From positions 1 through 64,000 of the forward strand of contig CABUWK010000010.1 of the NCBI GenBank assembly GCA_902495325.1: a stretch of 64,000 nucleotides of DNA, read 5' to 3'. This document shows, piece by piece, positions 25,231-34,704 of the stretch. Numbering within the stretch: the first letter of the stretch is position 1; each line of letters begins with the position of its first letter. The notes below the pieces were generated by a model. The model ran no database searches. It was given only the letters and a program-made list of their open reading frames with translations, and was not told where the DNA came from. This DNA comes from an uncultured Acidiphilium sp. (lineage in GTDB: Bacteria; Bacillota; Clostridia; Christensenellales; Borkfalkiaceae). A program made the position numbers and the translations under genes.

Positions 25231-27000
25231 TCAGGCGTTTTCGAGAGAATAAAAATACCCTTTCTTTGCCATAAGTTCCGCAAAACTTCCCTCTTCGAGA
25301 ATGCCTTTGTTGCCGATATACAGAATGCGGTTCGATTTTTTGATGGTAGAGAGCCTGTGCGCGACGAAAAACGCCGTTCTTCCCTCGATGATCTTTTCGA
25401 GCGAACGCTGGATCATCGCTTCCGTTTCGCTGTCTACCGAGCTCGTAGCCTCGTCGAAAACAAGGATCTTCGGGTCTTTCAGAATAATGCGGGCAAAGGA
25501 GATCAGCTGTTTTTCTCCGCCGGAAAGTCCTTTCCCGCCTTCGCCGAACTCCGTTTGGTAACCTTTGGAAAGTTTCTCGATAAAAGCATCCGCCCCGATC
25601 GCTTTCGCGGCGGCGATGCACTCCTCGTCCGAGGCGTCCGGTCTGCCGTAGCGGATATTGTCGATCACGCTGCCCTTGAACATGAAAGGATCCTGCATGA
25701 CGACGCCGACCGTGCGCCTTAAATTGCCGAGATCGAGATCGCGCACGTCCGTTCCGTCGATCGTGACCGAACCTTCGGTAACGTCGTAAAAACGGGTCAG
25801 CATATTGATAATCGTCGTTTTTCCCGATCCCGTCGCGCCAACGAGAGCGATCGTTTCGCCCGCTCTGACCTTCAGATCGAAATGTTCCAGAATGCTAACG
25901 CCCGGATCGTAACAGAACGTGACGTCTTTAAACTCCACCTCTCCCTTCGGATCGGTAAGGTATTTCGGGTGCTCCGGATTTTTGATGGAAGGCTCCATAT
26001 CCTTGATCTCGAGAATGAGTTCGAGGTTTGCCGAAACCTCAGCCATCTGCTGAATGATGTTGGACAGCGTGGAAAAGGGCTCGTACACAAGCCCCATATA
26101 ACTTAAAAACTGAATGAGAACGCCGGGGGCGATCATATAGGCGGGATTATCGCTTTTTAAAAGGAAATAAGCCACGCCGTAAAGGAACATACTGCCGAGA
26201 TTCCAGATCCCTTCGAAAATCGGCGTGTTCCATTCCGAACAGAACACATAATCGAAATAGGCGTCCGCATTCTCTTTCTGTACCTTTTCGTAAATATTTT
26301 CGTTGAACTCTCTGCGGTTAAAGCTTTTGATCTCCTTCACGCCCATGATCGATTCCACCAGAAACGCGCAGCGGTTGGAAGCTTTGACCTTTGTGATCTC
26401 CTGGTATTTTTTCGATTTTTTGCGGACGACGTTCACCAGGATCAGCAGGGGTATCATCGTGGCGACGATCACAAGGGTCAGCCATCCGCTCAGATACACC
26501 ATAAACCCGAGCACGACGGCGATCCTCAGAAAAGAAACGATCAGATTGATAAAACTCGTGGAGAAAAAGTTCGCTACGTTATCCACGTAATTCGTCACGC
26601 GGATGACGATCTTCCCCGCAGGGCGGTTATCGAAAAAGTCGAACGGAAGGCGCATCAGATTGTCGAACACGTCTTTGCGGATCAGATAAATGATCTTCTG
26701 CCCCGTTTTCCCCATCACGAACATATTGATGAAATTGATGAGCACGTCGAGAATGCCGATCGTTACGAGCGCGATGATAATGCGCGTGAATTCCCTGTAA
26801 TCCTGATTGACGACCACGTGGTCGGTCAGCCTTTCCACGAAGAACGGGGGAAGCAGGGCGAGTACGGAAGACAGAAGAAGGAGAACCATCACGCCGATAA
26901 ACGACCATTTGAAACGGAATACGTATTTCATGATCGAGCCGATCGACGAAAGGTCGATCTTCTTCGTGATCTGCTCGTCTTTATAGTAAGTATTTCTCAC
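25231..27000 (-). CDS. ABC exporter half-transporter, subunit B
   Basis: A 589-residue type IV (ABCB-like) half-transporter: six membrane helices (about 30-320) then an ATPase with Walker A VGATGSGKTT, Q-loop VMQDPFM, canonical signature LSGGEKQ, Walker B ILVFDEATSSVD and switch histidine VAHRLST. All catalytic residues are intact. It follows the partner gene by 3 nt, so the pair almost certainly forms a heterodimeric multidrug/lipid-type exporter. Substrate unknown. Confidence 0.93.
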   Translation of the reverse strand: MRNTYYKDEQITKKIDLSSIGSIMKYVFRFKWSFIGVMVLLLLSSVLALLPPFFVERLTDHVVVNQDYREFTRIIIALVTIGILDVLINFINMFVMGKTGQKIIYLIRKDVFDNLMRLPFDFFDNRPAGKIVIRVTNYVDNVANFFSTSFINLIVSFLRIAVVLGFMVYLSGWLTLVIVATMIPLLILVNVVRKKSKKYQEITKVKASNRCAFLVESIMGVKEIKSFNRREFNENIYEKVQKENADAYFDYVFCSEWNTPIFEGIWNLGSMFLYGVAYFLLKSDNPAYMIAPGVLIQFLSYMGLVYEPFSTLSNIIQQMAEVSANLELILEIKDMEPSIKNPEHPKYLTDPKGEVEFKDVTFCYDPGVSILEHFDLKVRAGETIALVGATGSGKTTIINMLTRFYDVTEGSVTIDGTDVRDLDLGNLRRTVGVVMQDPFMFKGSVIDNIRYGRPDASDEECIAAAKAIGADAFIEKLSKGYQTEFGEGGKGLSGGEKQLISFARIILKDPKILVFDEATSSVDSETEAMIQRSLEKIIEGRTAFFVAHRLSTIKKSNRILYIGNKGILEEGSFAELMAKKGYFYSLENA

Positions 27001-27003
27001 CGT

Positions 27004-28797
27004 TCACGCCTCCTCGCTTTCGCTCGATTGCAGCCTTACCACGTCGGCGAAAATGCCGTTTTTCGCGATCAGCTCGTCATAGGTACCCTTTTCGACGATC
27101 CTGCCGTTCTCGAGATATACGATCAGATCGCAGTCCTTCACGGAAGAAACTTTATGCGCCGAGATGATCAGCGTTTTGTGGGGATATTTCTCTTTGATCG
27201 TCATGAGCAGATCGTGTTCCGTCGTGCGGTCGAGAGCGCTCGTCGCGTCGTCGAGAATGAGAATGGGCGAATTTTTGATGAGGGCGCGCGCTACGGAAAT
27301 TCTCTGCTTTTGTCCGCCGGAAAGCCCGACCCCCTTTTCGCCGACGATCGTTTCGTATCCTTCCGTCATCGTGCGGATAAACTTATGCGCCTGCGCGAAT
27401 TTCGCCGCCGCGACGATCTCCGAAAATGCGGCGTTCGGACGGGAAAAGGCAATGTTGGCATCGATCGTGTCCGAAAAGAGGAAAACGTCCTGAAAAACGT
27501 AAGAAAACTGACTTCTCAGGTCTTCGATGTCGTATTCCCTGATGTTTTTACACCCGAGGAAGATCTCCCCTTTATAATCGGGAATGATATCGGAAAGGGT
27601 TTTCAGAAGGGCGGATTTTCCGCTTCCCGTTTCCCCCATGATGCCGAGTTTCATACCGTAAGGGATCTCGAGGTTGATGTCGTGCAGGACTTCTTTCCCG
27701 TCTTCCTCCAGCGACACATGGCGGACGGAGAGATCGAAATTGCGGAATTTTGCATGATTTTTCGTTTCGGGGATCTCCTCTTCTTCCATAAACTTGCGGA
27801 AGCGGTCCCCGCTGACCTTGTACTGTTCTACCGTATAAAGGTAAGAGTTCAGCGTCGTGATGTAACTCATGATGTTCATCACGTAAGAGGTACACGCGAC
27901 GAGCACGCCGATGCGGATATCCCCGCGGATGGCAAAATACCCGCCGACGGCGATCGTAAGCACGTAAGCCGTCTGCCGGAGAGAGTTGAACACGATGTTG
28001 TATTTCGACTGCACGTTCACCTGGCGGAAAAAGGCGTCGCGGCAACGATCGTTCTTTTCCGTAAAGCCTTTCCTCGCAAAGTCTTCGTTGGCATACGATT
28101 TCACAAGCCGGATCCCGTTCACGTTTTCCTGCACGAAAAGGTTCATTTCCGCATTGCGGTCGCGGATATCGGAAGAAACGGTCTTGCTCGCCTTCATATA
28201 ACGCCTTAACACGAACAGGAGAACGGGGGCGATAAGAAGGGGGATCAGGATCAGCGACACCTGATAATACACGAGGAACACGCACGCGACGACGAGCATG
28301 AAAAACAGGTCGATCAGTGCGAGCGCGCCCCAGGCATAAAGCTCTTTGAAGCAGATGATATCGCTTTCCATCGTGGTGAGAAGATCGCCCGTGTTATACT
28401 TTTCAAGCGATTTTTCGCTCATGCGGAGAAGCTTTTTATAGGAAGCGGCGCGCATTTCGTTTTCCGCTTTCACGCCGTTTCTGCGGAACCAGTTGTTTCT
28501 GCCGACAATCAGCCCGCAGCGGATCAATATCAGCACCATGAACACGGACGCTATGGAAACAAGAAGTTTCAGAGAACCGAGTTCCCCGAAACTTCCGTTA
28601 AGCAGCCAGCGGAACATCGGATTGCACACGATCTCGTCGCCTTCGCGATAATTCACAACGCCGTCGAAAATAAGCTGAGACAGAAGGGGCGTTACCAGCC
28701 CGATGAATATGGCGATCTCGCCCATCAGCTGGTTGATAACGGCAACCTTCATCCTTTTTTTATAGTAGTTCTTATACCCCCAGGCAACCGTGTTCAT
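27004..28797 (-). CDS. ABC exporter half-transporter, subunit A
   Basis: A 597-residue half-transporter with six membrane helices and an ATPase: Walker A MGETGSGKSALLK, Q-loop VFQDVFLF, signature LSGGQKQRIS, Walker B ILILDDATSALD, switch histidine SAHKVSS. Walker B ends DD rather than DE, so the catalytic glutamate is replaced by aspartate. In heterodimeric exporters this marks the degenerate site, and subunit B keeps the glutamate. The ATG overlaps the stop of the upstream 552-residue protein by 4 nt. Confidence 0.93.
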   Translation of the reverse strand: MNTVAWGYKNYYKKRMKVAVINQLMGEIAIFIGLVTPLLSQLIFDGVVNYREGDEIVCNPMFRWLLNGSFGELGSLKLLVSIASVFMVLILIRCGLIVGRNNWFRRNGVKAENEMRAASYKKLLRMSEKSLEKYNTGDLLTTMESDIICFKELYAWGALALIDLFFMLVVACVFLVYYQVSLILIPLLIAPVLLFVLRRYMKASKTVSSDIRDRNAEMNLFVQENVNGIRLVKSYANEDFARKGFTEKNDRCRDAFFRQVNVQSKYNIVFNSLRQTAYVLTIAVGGYFAIRGDIRIGVLVACTSYVMNIMSYITTLNSYLYTVEQYKVSGDRFRKFMEEEEIPETKNHAKFRNFDLSVRHVSLEEDGKEVLHDINLEIPYGMKLGIMGETGSGKSALLKTLSDIIPDYKGEIFLGCKNIREYDIEDLRSQFSYVFQDVFLFSDTIDANIAFSRPNAAFSEIVAAAKFAQAHKFIRTMTEGYETIVGEKGVGLSGGQKQRISVARALIKNSPILILDDATSALDRTTEHDLLMTIKEKYPHKTLIISAHKVSSVKDCDLIVYLENGRIVEKGTYDELIAKNGIFADVVRLQSSESEEA

Positions 28798-30452
28798 ACG
28801 GTTTCTTCCTCCGCGACCGTATTTGCTTTATTCACTACGATCAGTCTGTTTATGATATAATGTTCGTTTTCGAACGTATATTTGATCTTCACGCGGTCGC
28901 CCGCCTCGAGGAAGGCGATCTCGAAATTCACGTCGATCGCCACGCGGAAGATATTGGCGGAAGCCTCGCTTCCCTCTTTGCGGACAAAACGGATATAGGC
29001 GTATTCGCCGATCTTCCGGATCTCTTTCACGGTGAATTCCTCACCGTCGTTCTTATCGCCGAAGATCGCGTTTTTATAAAGTTCGAGAGCGGCGGTTTTC
29101 GTCTGCGCCGTACGGACGACGGTATAGTCCTCCACGTTTACGTAGGCATACCGTTTCACGAGCCCTTCGTTGTCTTTCAACGTCATGAAATAGGTCGGAA
29201 CGCCGTCCACGTTGATCATGATCGGGTCGGACGTGGTGAAACGCATATCCTGCTCCGCCCCTTTTGCCGACTGGCTCGCGGCGTATTCCGTCGCGCCGCC
29301 CACGCGGCTGAATCTGGCTTCTTTCGTGCGCATATCCACCATCATCACGCCGACGATCGATTCGTCCGAACCGGAACTCGTCATGCCGATCTGCAGATAC
29401 ATCTGCCCGTTGGAAAACACGTAATTGATGCCCGAGGAAACTTCCAGCACGTCTTTCTTGGCAAACAGAGAATTCATGAACCCGTTCACGTATCTGCCCC
29501 AGTAATTGAGCTGATCCAGAACGACGTCTTCCGACTGGATATGATCGATCCACGAAGGCGCGTCCGCCGTATCGAAATATTCCGCTTCGCCCGTCACGGG
29601 GTCGGTCACGATCACGCCGACGGCGTCAAGCCCGTTCACCAGAGCGAAACGGTTCTTATAAACGGTCTCGACATATTTCGGGTTTCCCCCCTCGTCGAGT
29701 TCGAGATGAGGGTCGCCCTCTCTCACGAAATTCGGAAAAGCGAGATAATTCGTGCGGTTCAGATCTCTCCACAGATACGCCGATTCCACGTAATGAAGTT
29801 CGCGGAATCGGATGTCCACGTCCGACGCGTCGTTCGCGTTGACGAGAACGTAGCCCGGGGAAATTTTTCTGTTCGACCACGGGAAAAACCCGTTAAATTC
29901 GATGGGGGCGATCCAGTAGAGATTATTGTTGTAATCGATCATCACGTATTCCCCTACGTGATACTGCGAACCGTAGTTGTCGTTGCCGAGCTTTTTATCC
30001 CCGAGTTTTTCGGCAAGCGCCCTATCCACCACGGGGATCTGCATGGTCGTGTAGTTTTCCACGCTGTCTTCGAAACGATAGCCGTCGTTCACCGATATAA
30101 GACGGCGGTAATTCGTCGAGAAAAAGAGGGGGGACGAAAAAAATTCGAAAGCGAACGTGATCGCAACGTAGACGATAAATACGTAAAACGGAATATACCA
30201 TATCGTTTTCGGCTTCGGTTTCTCTTTTTTCTTTCTGCCCGTCCAGAGCTTTAAAAGCAGCGGAACGCTCCACACGAAAAGGAGAAAGCCGATTGCGCGG
30301 CGGAAGCCGGAGCTCATGAAATTGAACGAAAGAAGCCCGAAATAGATCCGGATCACGAGATAGATCGCGGTAAAACAGCACAGAAGGATCACCGTGTTTT
30401 TCGCCGTTCCGAGTTTATGAAGTTGTAACGTTCTTTTCTTTTTCTGCTCCAT
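28794..30452 (-). CDS. Membrane protein with a large extracytoplasmic domain, partner of the ABC exporter
   Basis: A 552-residue protein: three N-terminal hydrophobic segments (about 20-135), then about 400 residues predicted outside the cell, with repeated beta-rich segments (YWIAPIEFNGFFPWSNR, SPGYVLVNANDAS, AGDRVKIKYTFENEHYIINRLIVV). No family recognised. Its stop overlaps the ATG of ABC subunit A, so the three proteins are probably made in step and may act together. A nearby ATG start has AAAGGAAAACG upstream. Confidence 0.75.
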   Translation of the reverse strand: MEQKKKRTLQLHKLGTAKNTVILLCCFTAIYLVIRIYFGLLSFNFMSSGFRRAIGFLLFVWSVPLLLKLWTGRKKKEKPKPKTIWYIPFYVFIVYVAITFAFEFFSSPLFFSTNYRRLISVNDGYRFEDSVENYTTMQIPVVDRALAEKLGDKKLGNDNYGSQYHVGEYVMIDYNNNLYWIAPIEFNGFFPWSNRKISPGYVLVNANDASDVDIRFRELHYVESAYLWRDLNRTNYLAFPNFVREGDPHLELDEGGNPKYVETVYKNRFALVNGLDAVGVIVTDPVTGEAEYFDTADAPSWIDHIQSEDVVLDQLNYWGRYVNGFMNSLFAKKDVLEVSSGINYVFSNGQMYLQIGMTSSGSDESIVGVMMVDMRTKEARFSRVGGATEYAASQSAKGAEQDMRFTTSDPIMINVDGVPTYFMTLKDNEGLVKRYAYVNVEDYTVVRTAQTKTAALELYKNAIFGDKNDGEEFTVKEIRKIGEYAYIRFVRKEGSEASANIFRVAIDVNFEIAFLEAGDRVKIKYTFENEHYIINRLIVVNKANTVAEEETV

Positions 30453-30470
30453 AAAATTCGTTTTCCTTTC

Positions 30471-30557
30471 AGCCGTGCGGCATCCGCACGGGGCAAATAT
30501 GCCCCGAAGATAAAAATACCCGCGGCATTTACAAAACGACCGGCGGGGTCACCCCGC
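30471..30557. other. Cluster of three GC-rich palindromes
   Basis: GTGCGG/CCGCAC (about 30475-30489), CGGGGCA/TGCCCCG (about 30489-30506) and GCGGGGTCACCCCGC (about 30543-30557) lie in the 218-nt gap between cpsB and the 552-residue gene. One or more probably terminates the cps transcript; none has a clean U-tract. Confidence 0.45.
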
Positions 30558-30670
30558 GCGGACACCGGTTATTTATCTCCGTTTGTTTTATGCCGCGGTT
30601 ACTTCCCGATCCCGTTATATGCCGGTCATTCTGCAGCATTTACGGATCCGAATGTGGTTTTACGCCCCGT

Positions 30671-31366
30671 TTATTTATTGTCGATCAATTCCTTCGCGTT
30701 TCCGCCGAATATGCGATCCGCATACTCTTTATCGTGCGCCGAAACCTTTTTATAAGCGCACGCCATGTCGTTCGGACGGTTTTTATGCACGTCGCTCCCG
30801 ACGTAATCGATCAGTTTCCGCTTCGCGAGTTTCCACGCAAAAGCATATTCTTTCCATCTGCCGATCCTGACCAGAGACGAAGCGTTCACCTGGATCCGGA
30901 CGCCGCTTCTTTTCAGCGTTTCGATCAGCGTTATATTTCTCAGAACGGGAAAACGTTCCGCGTGCGCAAGCACGGGGACGTATCCTTTGAGCGTGATATC
31001 GTAACAAACTTCTTCGATATCGATCTCCCCTTTATAAGGGAGTTCGAGAAGAAGAAACCTGCTTCCGGCAAGCGTCATGTGACCGCCCGCCTTCAGCGTT
31101 TTCGGAAAGGAACGGGAATAAGTGATCTCCCTGCCCGGGTAAAGATTGACGGGAATCCCCGCTTTTTTTACCGCCGAACGGAACTCTTCGAAAACCTCGG
31201 CGATTTTTTCGTTCGACGCCGTAAATACCCCTTTGCGGTCATGCGGCGTACAGATGATATCCGTTACGCCCGCAGCGACTTCCGCACGGACGAGCGCGAG
31301 CGAAGTTTCCGTATCGGGACTTCCGTCGTCTACAAACGGAAGAACGTGAGAATGTACGTCTGTCAT
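30671..31366 (-). CDS. PHP-type tyrosine-protein phosphatase (CpsB/YwqE family)
   Basis: A 231-residue manganese-dependent PHP phosphatase that dephosphorylates the cognate BY-kinase. Motifs: DVHSHVLPFVDDGSPD (first metal histidines), ICTPHDRKG, PGREITYS, the LAHAERFPVL strand and IDYVGSDVHKNRPND. Full length. Third gene of the regulatory module, 49 nt after the kinase. Confidence 0.92.
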   Translation of the reverse strand: MTDVHSHVLPFVDDGSPDTETSLALVRAEVAAGVTDIICTPHDRKGVFTASNEKIAEVFEEFRSAVKKAGIPVNLYPGREITYSRSFPKTLKAGGHMTLAGSRFLLLELPYKGEIDIEEVCYDITLKGYVPVLAHAERFPVLRNITLIETLKRSGVRIQVNASSLVRIGRWKEYAFAWKLAKRKLIDYVGSDVHKNRPNDMACAYKKVSAHDKEYADRIFGGNAKELIDNK

Positions 31367-31415
31367 AACTCTTCACCTCGCAAGCGACGAAAAACGCCGG
31401 GAAAAACAAAACCGC

Positions 31416-32177
31416 TTATTTCTCTTCCTCTTTGTGTCCGTAATGAGAATACCCGTATCCGTGATATCCGTAATGGGAATAGTATCCGTATTTTTCGGAA
31501 GGCGAATTGGCAAACGTCATCGCGGCGCCGATGATCTCTTTCCCCGTTTTGCGAAGAAGAGCGACCGCTTCGCGGATCGCGGACTTTTTCGTATATCCGT
31601 AAGAGGAAACGAACAGGATCCCGTCAGAATACCGCGCGATGTTGATGTAATCGGAGATCAGAAGCACCGGGGGACAATCGAGAAGAACGAAATCGTAATT
31701 TTTCGCGAGTTCTTCGATCATGCCCTTGAACTTTTCGGACGTTAAAACGAGAGAGGAATTGGGAACGCTTCCGCCGCGGGTGATCATGTCTACCCCGTAC
31801 TCGGTGTGTTTGATCACCTGTTCCAGATTTTTTTCGCCGGAAAGATAATCGCTGATCCCGTTTTCGCATTCGATTTTGAACGCCCTGTGCAATCTCGCAC
31901 GGCGGAAATCGACGTCTACGATCGCAACTTTTTTATCGTTGAAGGCAAGGGACACCGCAAGATTGGAAACAAGCGTGGTTTTTCCTTCGCCCATGATCGC
32001 CGATTCGATCTGGATCACTTTGTGTTTGCCGCCGTCGCTGTAATATATAAGATTGTCTTTCAGACGGTTATAAGACTCGTCGATCGAAGAATCTCCGCCG
32101 CGCGTGACGACGATTCCCTCTTCTCTCGCAACCTTTTTTCTTTTAAAAAGACCTACTCTTCCGCGTTCGCTGCTCAT
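31416..32177 (-). CDS. Bacterial tyrosine kinase (CpsD/CapB family)
   Basis: A 253-residue cytosolic BY-kinase. Walker A' IMGEGKTTLVSNLAVSLA, Walker A-type VAIVDVDFRRARLH and Walker B FVLLDCPPVLLISD are present. The C-terminus is a tyrosine cluster with about eight tyrosines in the last 26 residues, the usual autophosphorylation tail. It needs the transmembrane activator encoded just upstream, with which it overlaps by 4 nt. Confidence 0.94.
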   Translation of the reverse strand: MSSERGRVGLFKRKKVAREEGIVVTRGGDSSIDESYNRLKDNLIYYSDGGKHKVIQIESAIMGEGKTTLVSNLAVSLAFNDKKVAIVDVDFRRARLHRAFKIECENGISDYLSGEKNLEQVIKHTEYGVDMITRGGSVPNSSLVLTSEKFKGMIEELAKNYDFVLLDCPPVLLISDYINIARYSDGILFVSSYGYTKKSAIREAVALLRKTGKEIIGAAMTFANSPSEKYGYYSHYGYHGYGYSHYGHKEEEK

Positions 32178-32947
32178 TCCGTTTTCTCCTTTGCAAGCGC
32201 AATGTTTTCAAGGGTGACGAGAACGTCGATCCCGGTATCCTTTTCGAACTGTTCTTTGCTCTTATACGTATCGTCCAGAAGGACGCCGATCACGATCACG
32301 ATCGCCGAGACGACCAGACCGATCACAAAGAAGATCGCAAGGAATTTTATCACCTTCGAAGTGGAATCGCTCGTCACTTTTGAAGGGCTCGAAGTGATCC
32401 TTACAGAGTTTCCGAACAGTTCCCAGGTATAGGAACCGTCTTCTTTTTTCGTGTTCAGTTCTTCGACAAGCGTATTGAGAACGGTCCCGAGGATCACGTC
32501 CGCCTCTTCGTAATTCGAAGAAAACTTGACGGAAATCGCGATGCCGCGGTTACTGTCTACCGTGGAAGTCAACCCGGATTTCAGTTTTTCGGGCGAAATG
32601 TCGATATTGTGATCCGTTTTCAGCGTTTCCGACGCTTTCTTCAGCACGAGATCGCTCTTTAAAAACGAAGTATTGACCGTTTCCGCAAGATAGACGGAAT
32701 ACTGATACGCCGTCGTTGAGGACGTTTTGTTCGCATCGTCGTCGCCGACGGTCATCATCACGATCGCCTCGCCCGAAGACGTATACTTCGTTTTAATGAA
32801 AAACTTACCCACGATCCCGCCGACGACCGTAAGAAACAGCGTGATCGCAAGGATCAGACCGATTCTCCTTTTCGCGGCTTCCAGCAGCGCACCGAGGGTC
32901 AGCTGGCTTTCTTTTTCGTTGTAAACAACTTCTTCTTCCATAAACAC
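32174..32947 (-). CDS. Polysaccharide chain-length determinant / kinase activator (CpsC/Wzz family)
   Basis: A 257-residue protein with two membrane helices (RIGLILAITLFLTVVGGIVG near 30 and FLAIFFVIGLVVSAIVIVIGVLL near 205) flanking an extracellular Wzz domain, and a short cytosolic C-terminus that would activate the kinase. First gene of the cpsC-cpsD-cpsB unit. No glycosyltransferase, flippase or polymerase gene is nearby, so this regulatory module is separated from whatever polysaccharide locus it controls. Confidence 0.9.
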   Translation of the reverse strand: MFMEEEVVYNEKESQLTLGALLEAAKRRIGLILAITLFLTVVGGIVGKFFIKTKYTSSGEAIVMMTVGDDDANKTSSTTAYQYSVYLAETVNTSFLKSDLVLKKASETLKTDHNIDISPEKLKSGLTSTVDSNRGIAISVKFSSNYEEADVILGTVLNTLVEELNTKKEDGSYTWELFGNSVRITSSPSKVTSDSTSKVIKFLAIFFVIGLVVSAIVIVIGVLLDDTYKSKEQFEKDTGIDVLVTLENIALAKEKTE

Positions 32948-33018
32948 TCCCTGTTAAGTATGCTCGCTATTGCGCGCAGCGATAAGGTGGTTACCGTTAC
33001 GGGCAATATATTAAGTTT

Positions 33019-33047
33019 AGTTTAGCACACTCTCCGATAAATGTAAA
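33019..33047 (-). promoter_or_regulatory. SigA promoter of the cps regulatory module
   Basis: TTTACA and TAAACT, 17-nt spacer, about 70 nt upstream of the Wzz-type gene. The rest of the 248-nt gap to rarA shows nothing else. Confidence 0.75.
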
Positions 33048-33195
33048 GCAAAATACGGAAAAAACGAGTTTTTCTTTCAATTTTCGATTTCCGTTCAAAC
33101 AATTAATCGCAATATAGCGCGATTTTTCCCTTTTAACGGGTATTTCCCGAAAACAAAAGAGACAAAACCTGTCCTTTTCCGCAACACTGCGGCTT

Positions 33196-34518
33196 TTACG
33201 TTTCGTCCATTCCCTTTTCGCGGCGGATCTCCTTTACCCGTTTTTCGTAGCCGTTGTCTTTCGGCACGTAAAATTTCGATCCGGCAAGGCTGTCTGGTAG
33301 ATACTGTTGTTTCACGTAGCCGCCGAAATCGTGCGGATAAAGATATTCCGCGCTCTTTTTCTTTGCTTCCTTATCGGCAAACACCGCGTTTCTCACGTGC
33401 ATGGGAACGGTGTCGTCCTTCGTCGATTCCGCGGCTTTCTGCGCAGATTCCATCGCCATGATGACGGAATTGGATTTGGGTGCTTCGCAAACGTATATAA
33501 TCGCCTCGCTTAAAGGGATCAGCCCTTCGGGATATCCGATGTTGAGAAACGCCGTCAGCGCGCTCGTCGCAACGACGAGTGCGTTCGGATCCGCCATACC
33601 CACGTCTTCCGCGGAATGGGCGATCAGTCTGCGCAGGATCAGCAAGGGATCGCACCCGCCCGAAATGAGCCGATGGGCGTAATAAAGGGCGGCGTCGCTG
33701 TCGCTTCCGCGGAGAGATTTACAGAAGGCGCTGAGCATGTCGTAATAACTGTTCTCGTCGTAAGAAAGGGCTTTGCGCTGAATGGACTGCTCGGCGTCTT
33801 TCAGCGTGACGCGTATCTTTCCGTTTTCGTCTTCGCCGGTGGTCAGAACGGCGAGTTCCAGGGCGTTGTACGCCGTGCGCATATCCCCCGCCGCCACGCG
33901 GGCGATATGATCGTAAGCGTCCTCGTCCACCGAAACGTCGAGCTGTCCGTAGCCCCTCTTTTTATCGGAAACGGCTCTTTTCAGGGCTTTTTTTACGTCT
34001 TCTTCCGTCAGGCGTTTAAACTCGAACACGCGGCACCGCGAAACGATGGCGGGCGTCATTGCGGCATACGGGTTTTCCGTCGTGGAGCCGATGAAAATGA
34101 TCGTTCCCTGCTCCACGGCGGGAAGAAGGCTGTCCGACTGCGTTTTGCTGAAACGGTGACATTCGTCGAGCAGCAGATACGTTTTCTTCCCGTAAAGCTT
34201 CAGATTTTCCCTCGCTTCGTCCACCGCTTTTTTTACGTCCGCGACACCGCTCGATACGGCGTTCAGTTTCACGAAATTCCCGCTCGTGGAATTTGCAATG
34301 ATATTTGCAAGCGTGGTCTTCCCCGTTCCCGGGGGTCCCCAGAAAATACAGCTCCCCACTTTATCGAGGGAAATCGCCCGTCTTAAAAGGCTTCCGTCCT
34401 CGAGGATCTGCCCCTGCCCGATGAACTCTCTCAAAGAGTTCGGTCTCATTCTCTCCGCAAGCGGCTTCGATTCCGCCGTTTCGCGGTTTTCCTTCGCCAC
34501 GTCGAATAAATCGTACAT
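33196..34518 (-). CDS. rarA: Replication-associated recombination protein A (RarA/MgsA)
   Basis: AAA+ ATPase acting at stalled replication forks. 440 residues. Motifs: PLAERMRPNSLREFIGQ, Walker A FWGPPGTGKTTLANII, Walker B YLLLDECHRF, sensor IIFIGSTTENP, arginine finger region SRCRVFEFK, and the RarA C-terminal tetramerisation region (MSAFCKSLRGSDSDAALYY, SAEDVGMADP, PHDFGGYVKQQYLP). Full length. Monocistronic and divergent from ylbJ. Confidence 0.96.
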   Translation of the reverse strand: MYDLFDVAKENRETAESKPLAERMRPNSLREFIGQGQILEDGSLLRRAISLDKVGSCIFWGPPGTGKTTLANIIANSTSGNFVKLNAVSSGVADVKKAVDEARENLKLYGKKTYLLLDECHRFSKTQSDSLLPAVEQGTIIFIGSTTENPYAAMTPAIVSRCRVFEFKRLTEEDVKKALKRAVSDKKRGYGQLDVSVDEDAYDHIARVAAGDMRTAYNALELAVLTTGEDENGKIRVTLKDAEQSIQRKALSYDENSYYDMLSAFCKSLRGSDSDAALYYAHRLISGGCDPLLILRRLIAHSAEDVGMADPNALVVATSALTAFLNIGYPEGLIPLSEAIIYVCEAPKSNSVIMAMESAQKAAESTKDDTVPMHVRNAVFADKEAKKKSAEYLYPHDFGGYVKQQYLPDSLAGSKFYVPKDNGYEKRVKEIRREKGMDET

Positions 34519-34542
34519 ATCGTTTCCTTTTCCGCCTGCCGC

Positions 34543-34566
34543 AAAAAAGCCGGAAGAAAACTTCCG
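34543..34566 (-). terminator. Hairpin with U-tract in the rarA leader
   Basis: CGGAAG/CTTCCG stem with a four-T loop, followed 2 nt later by TTTTTT on the minus strand, 25 nt upstream of the rarA start. It could attenuate rarA or stop antisense transcription. Confidence 0.4.
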
Positions 34567-34704
34567 CCCCTCTCCGCCGCATAACGGTTTCCGTTTATGA
34601 ATATATATGGTTATATGATCTTATCTTCATCCGAAAAAGCGCGCAACGCGCCCCTTTCCGAAAACAAGCCCGCCGAAAGCAAAAAAAGAGCGAGGGCATC
34701 TGCC

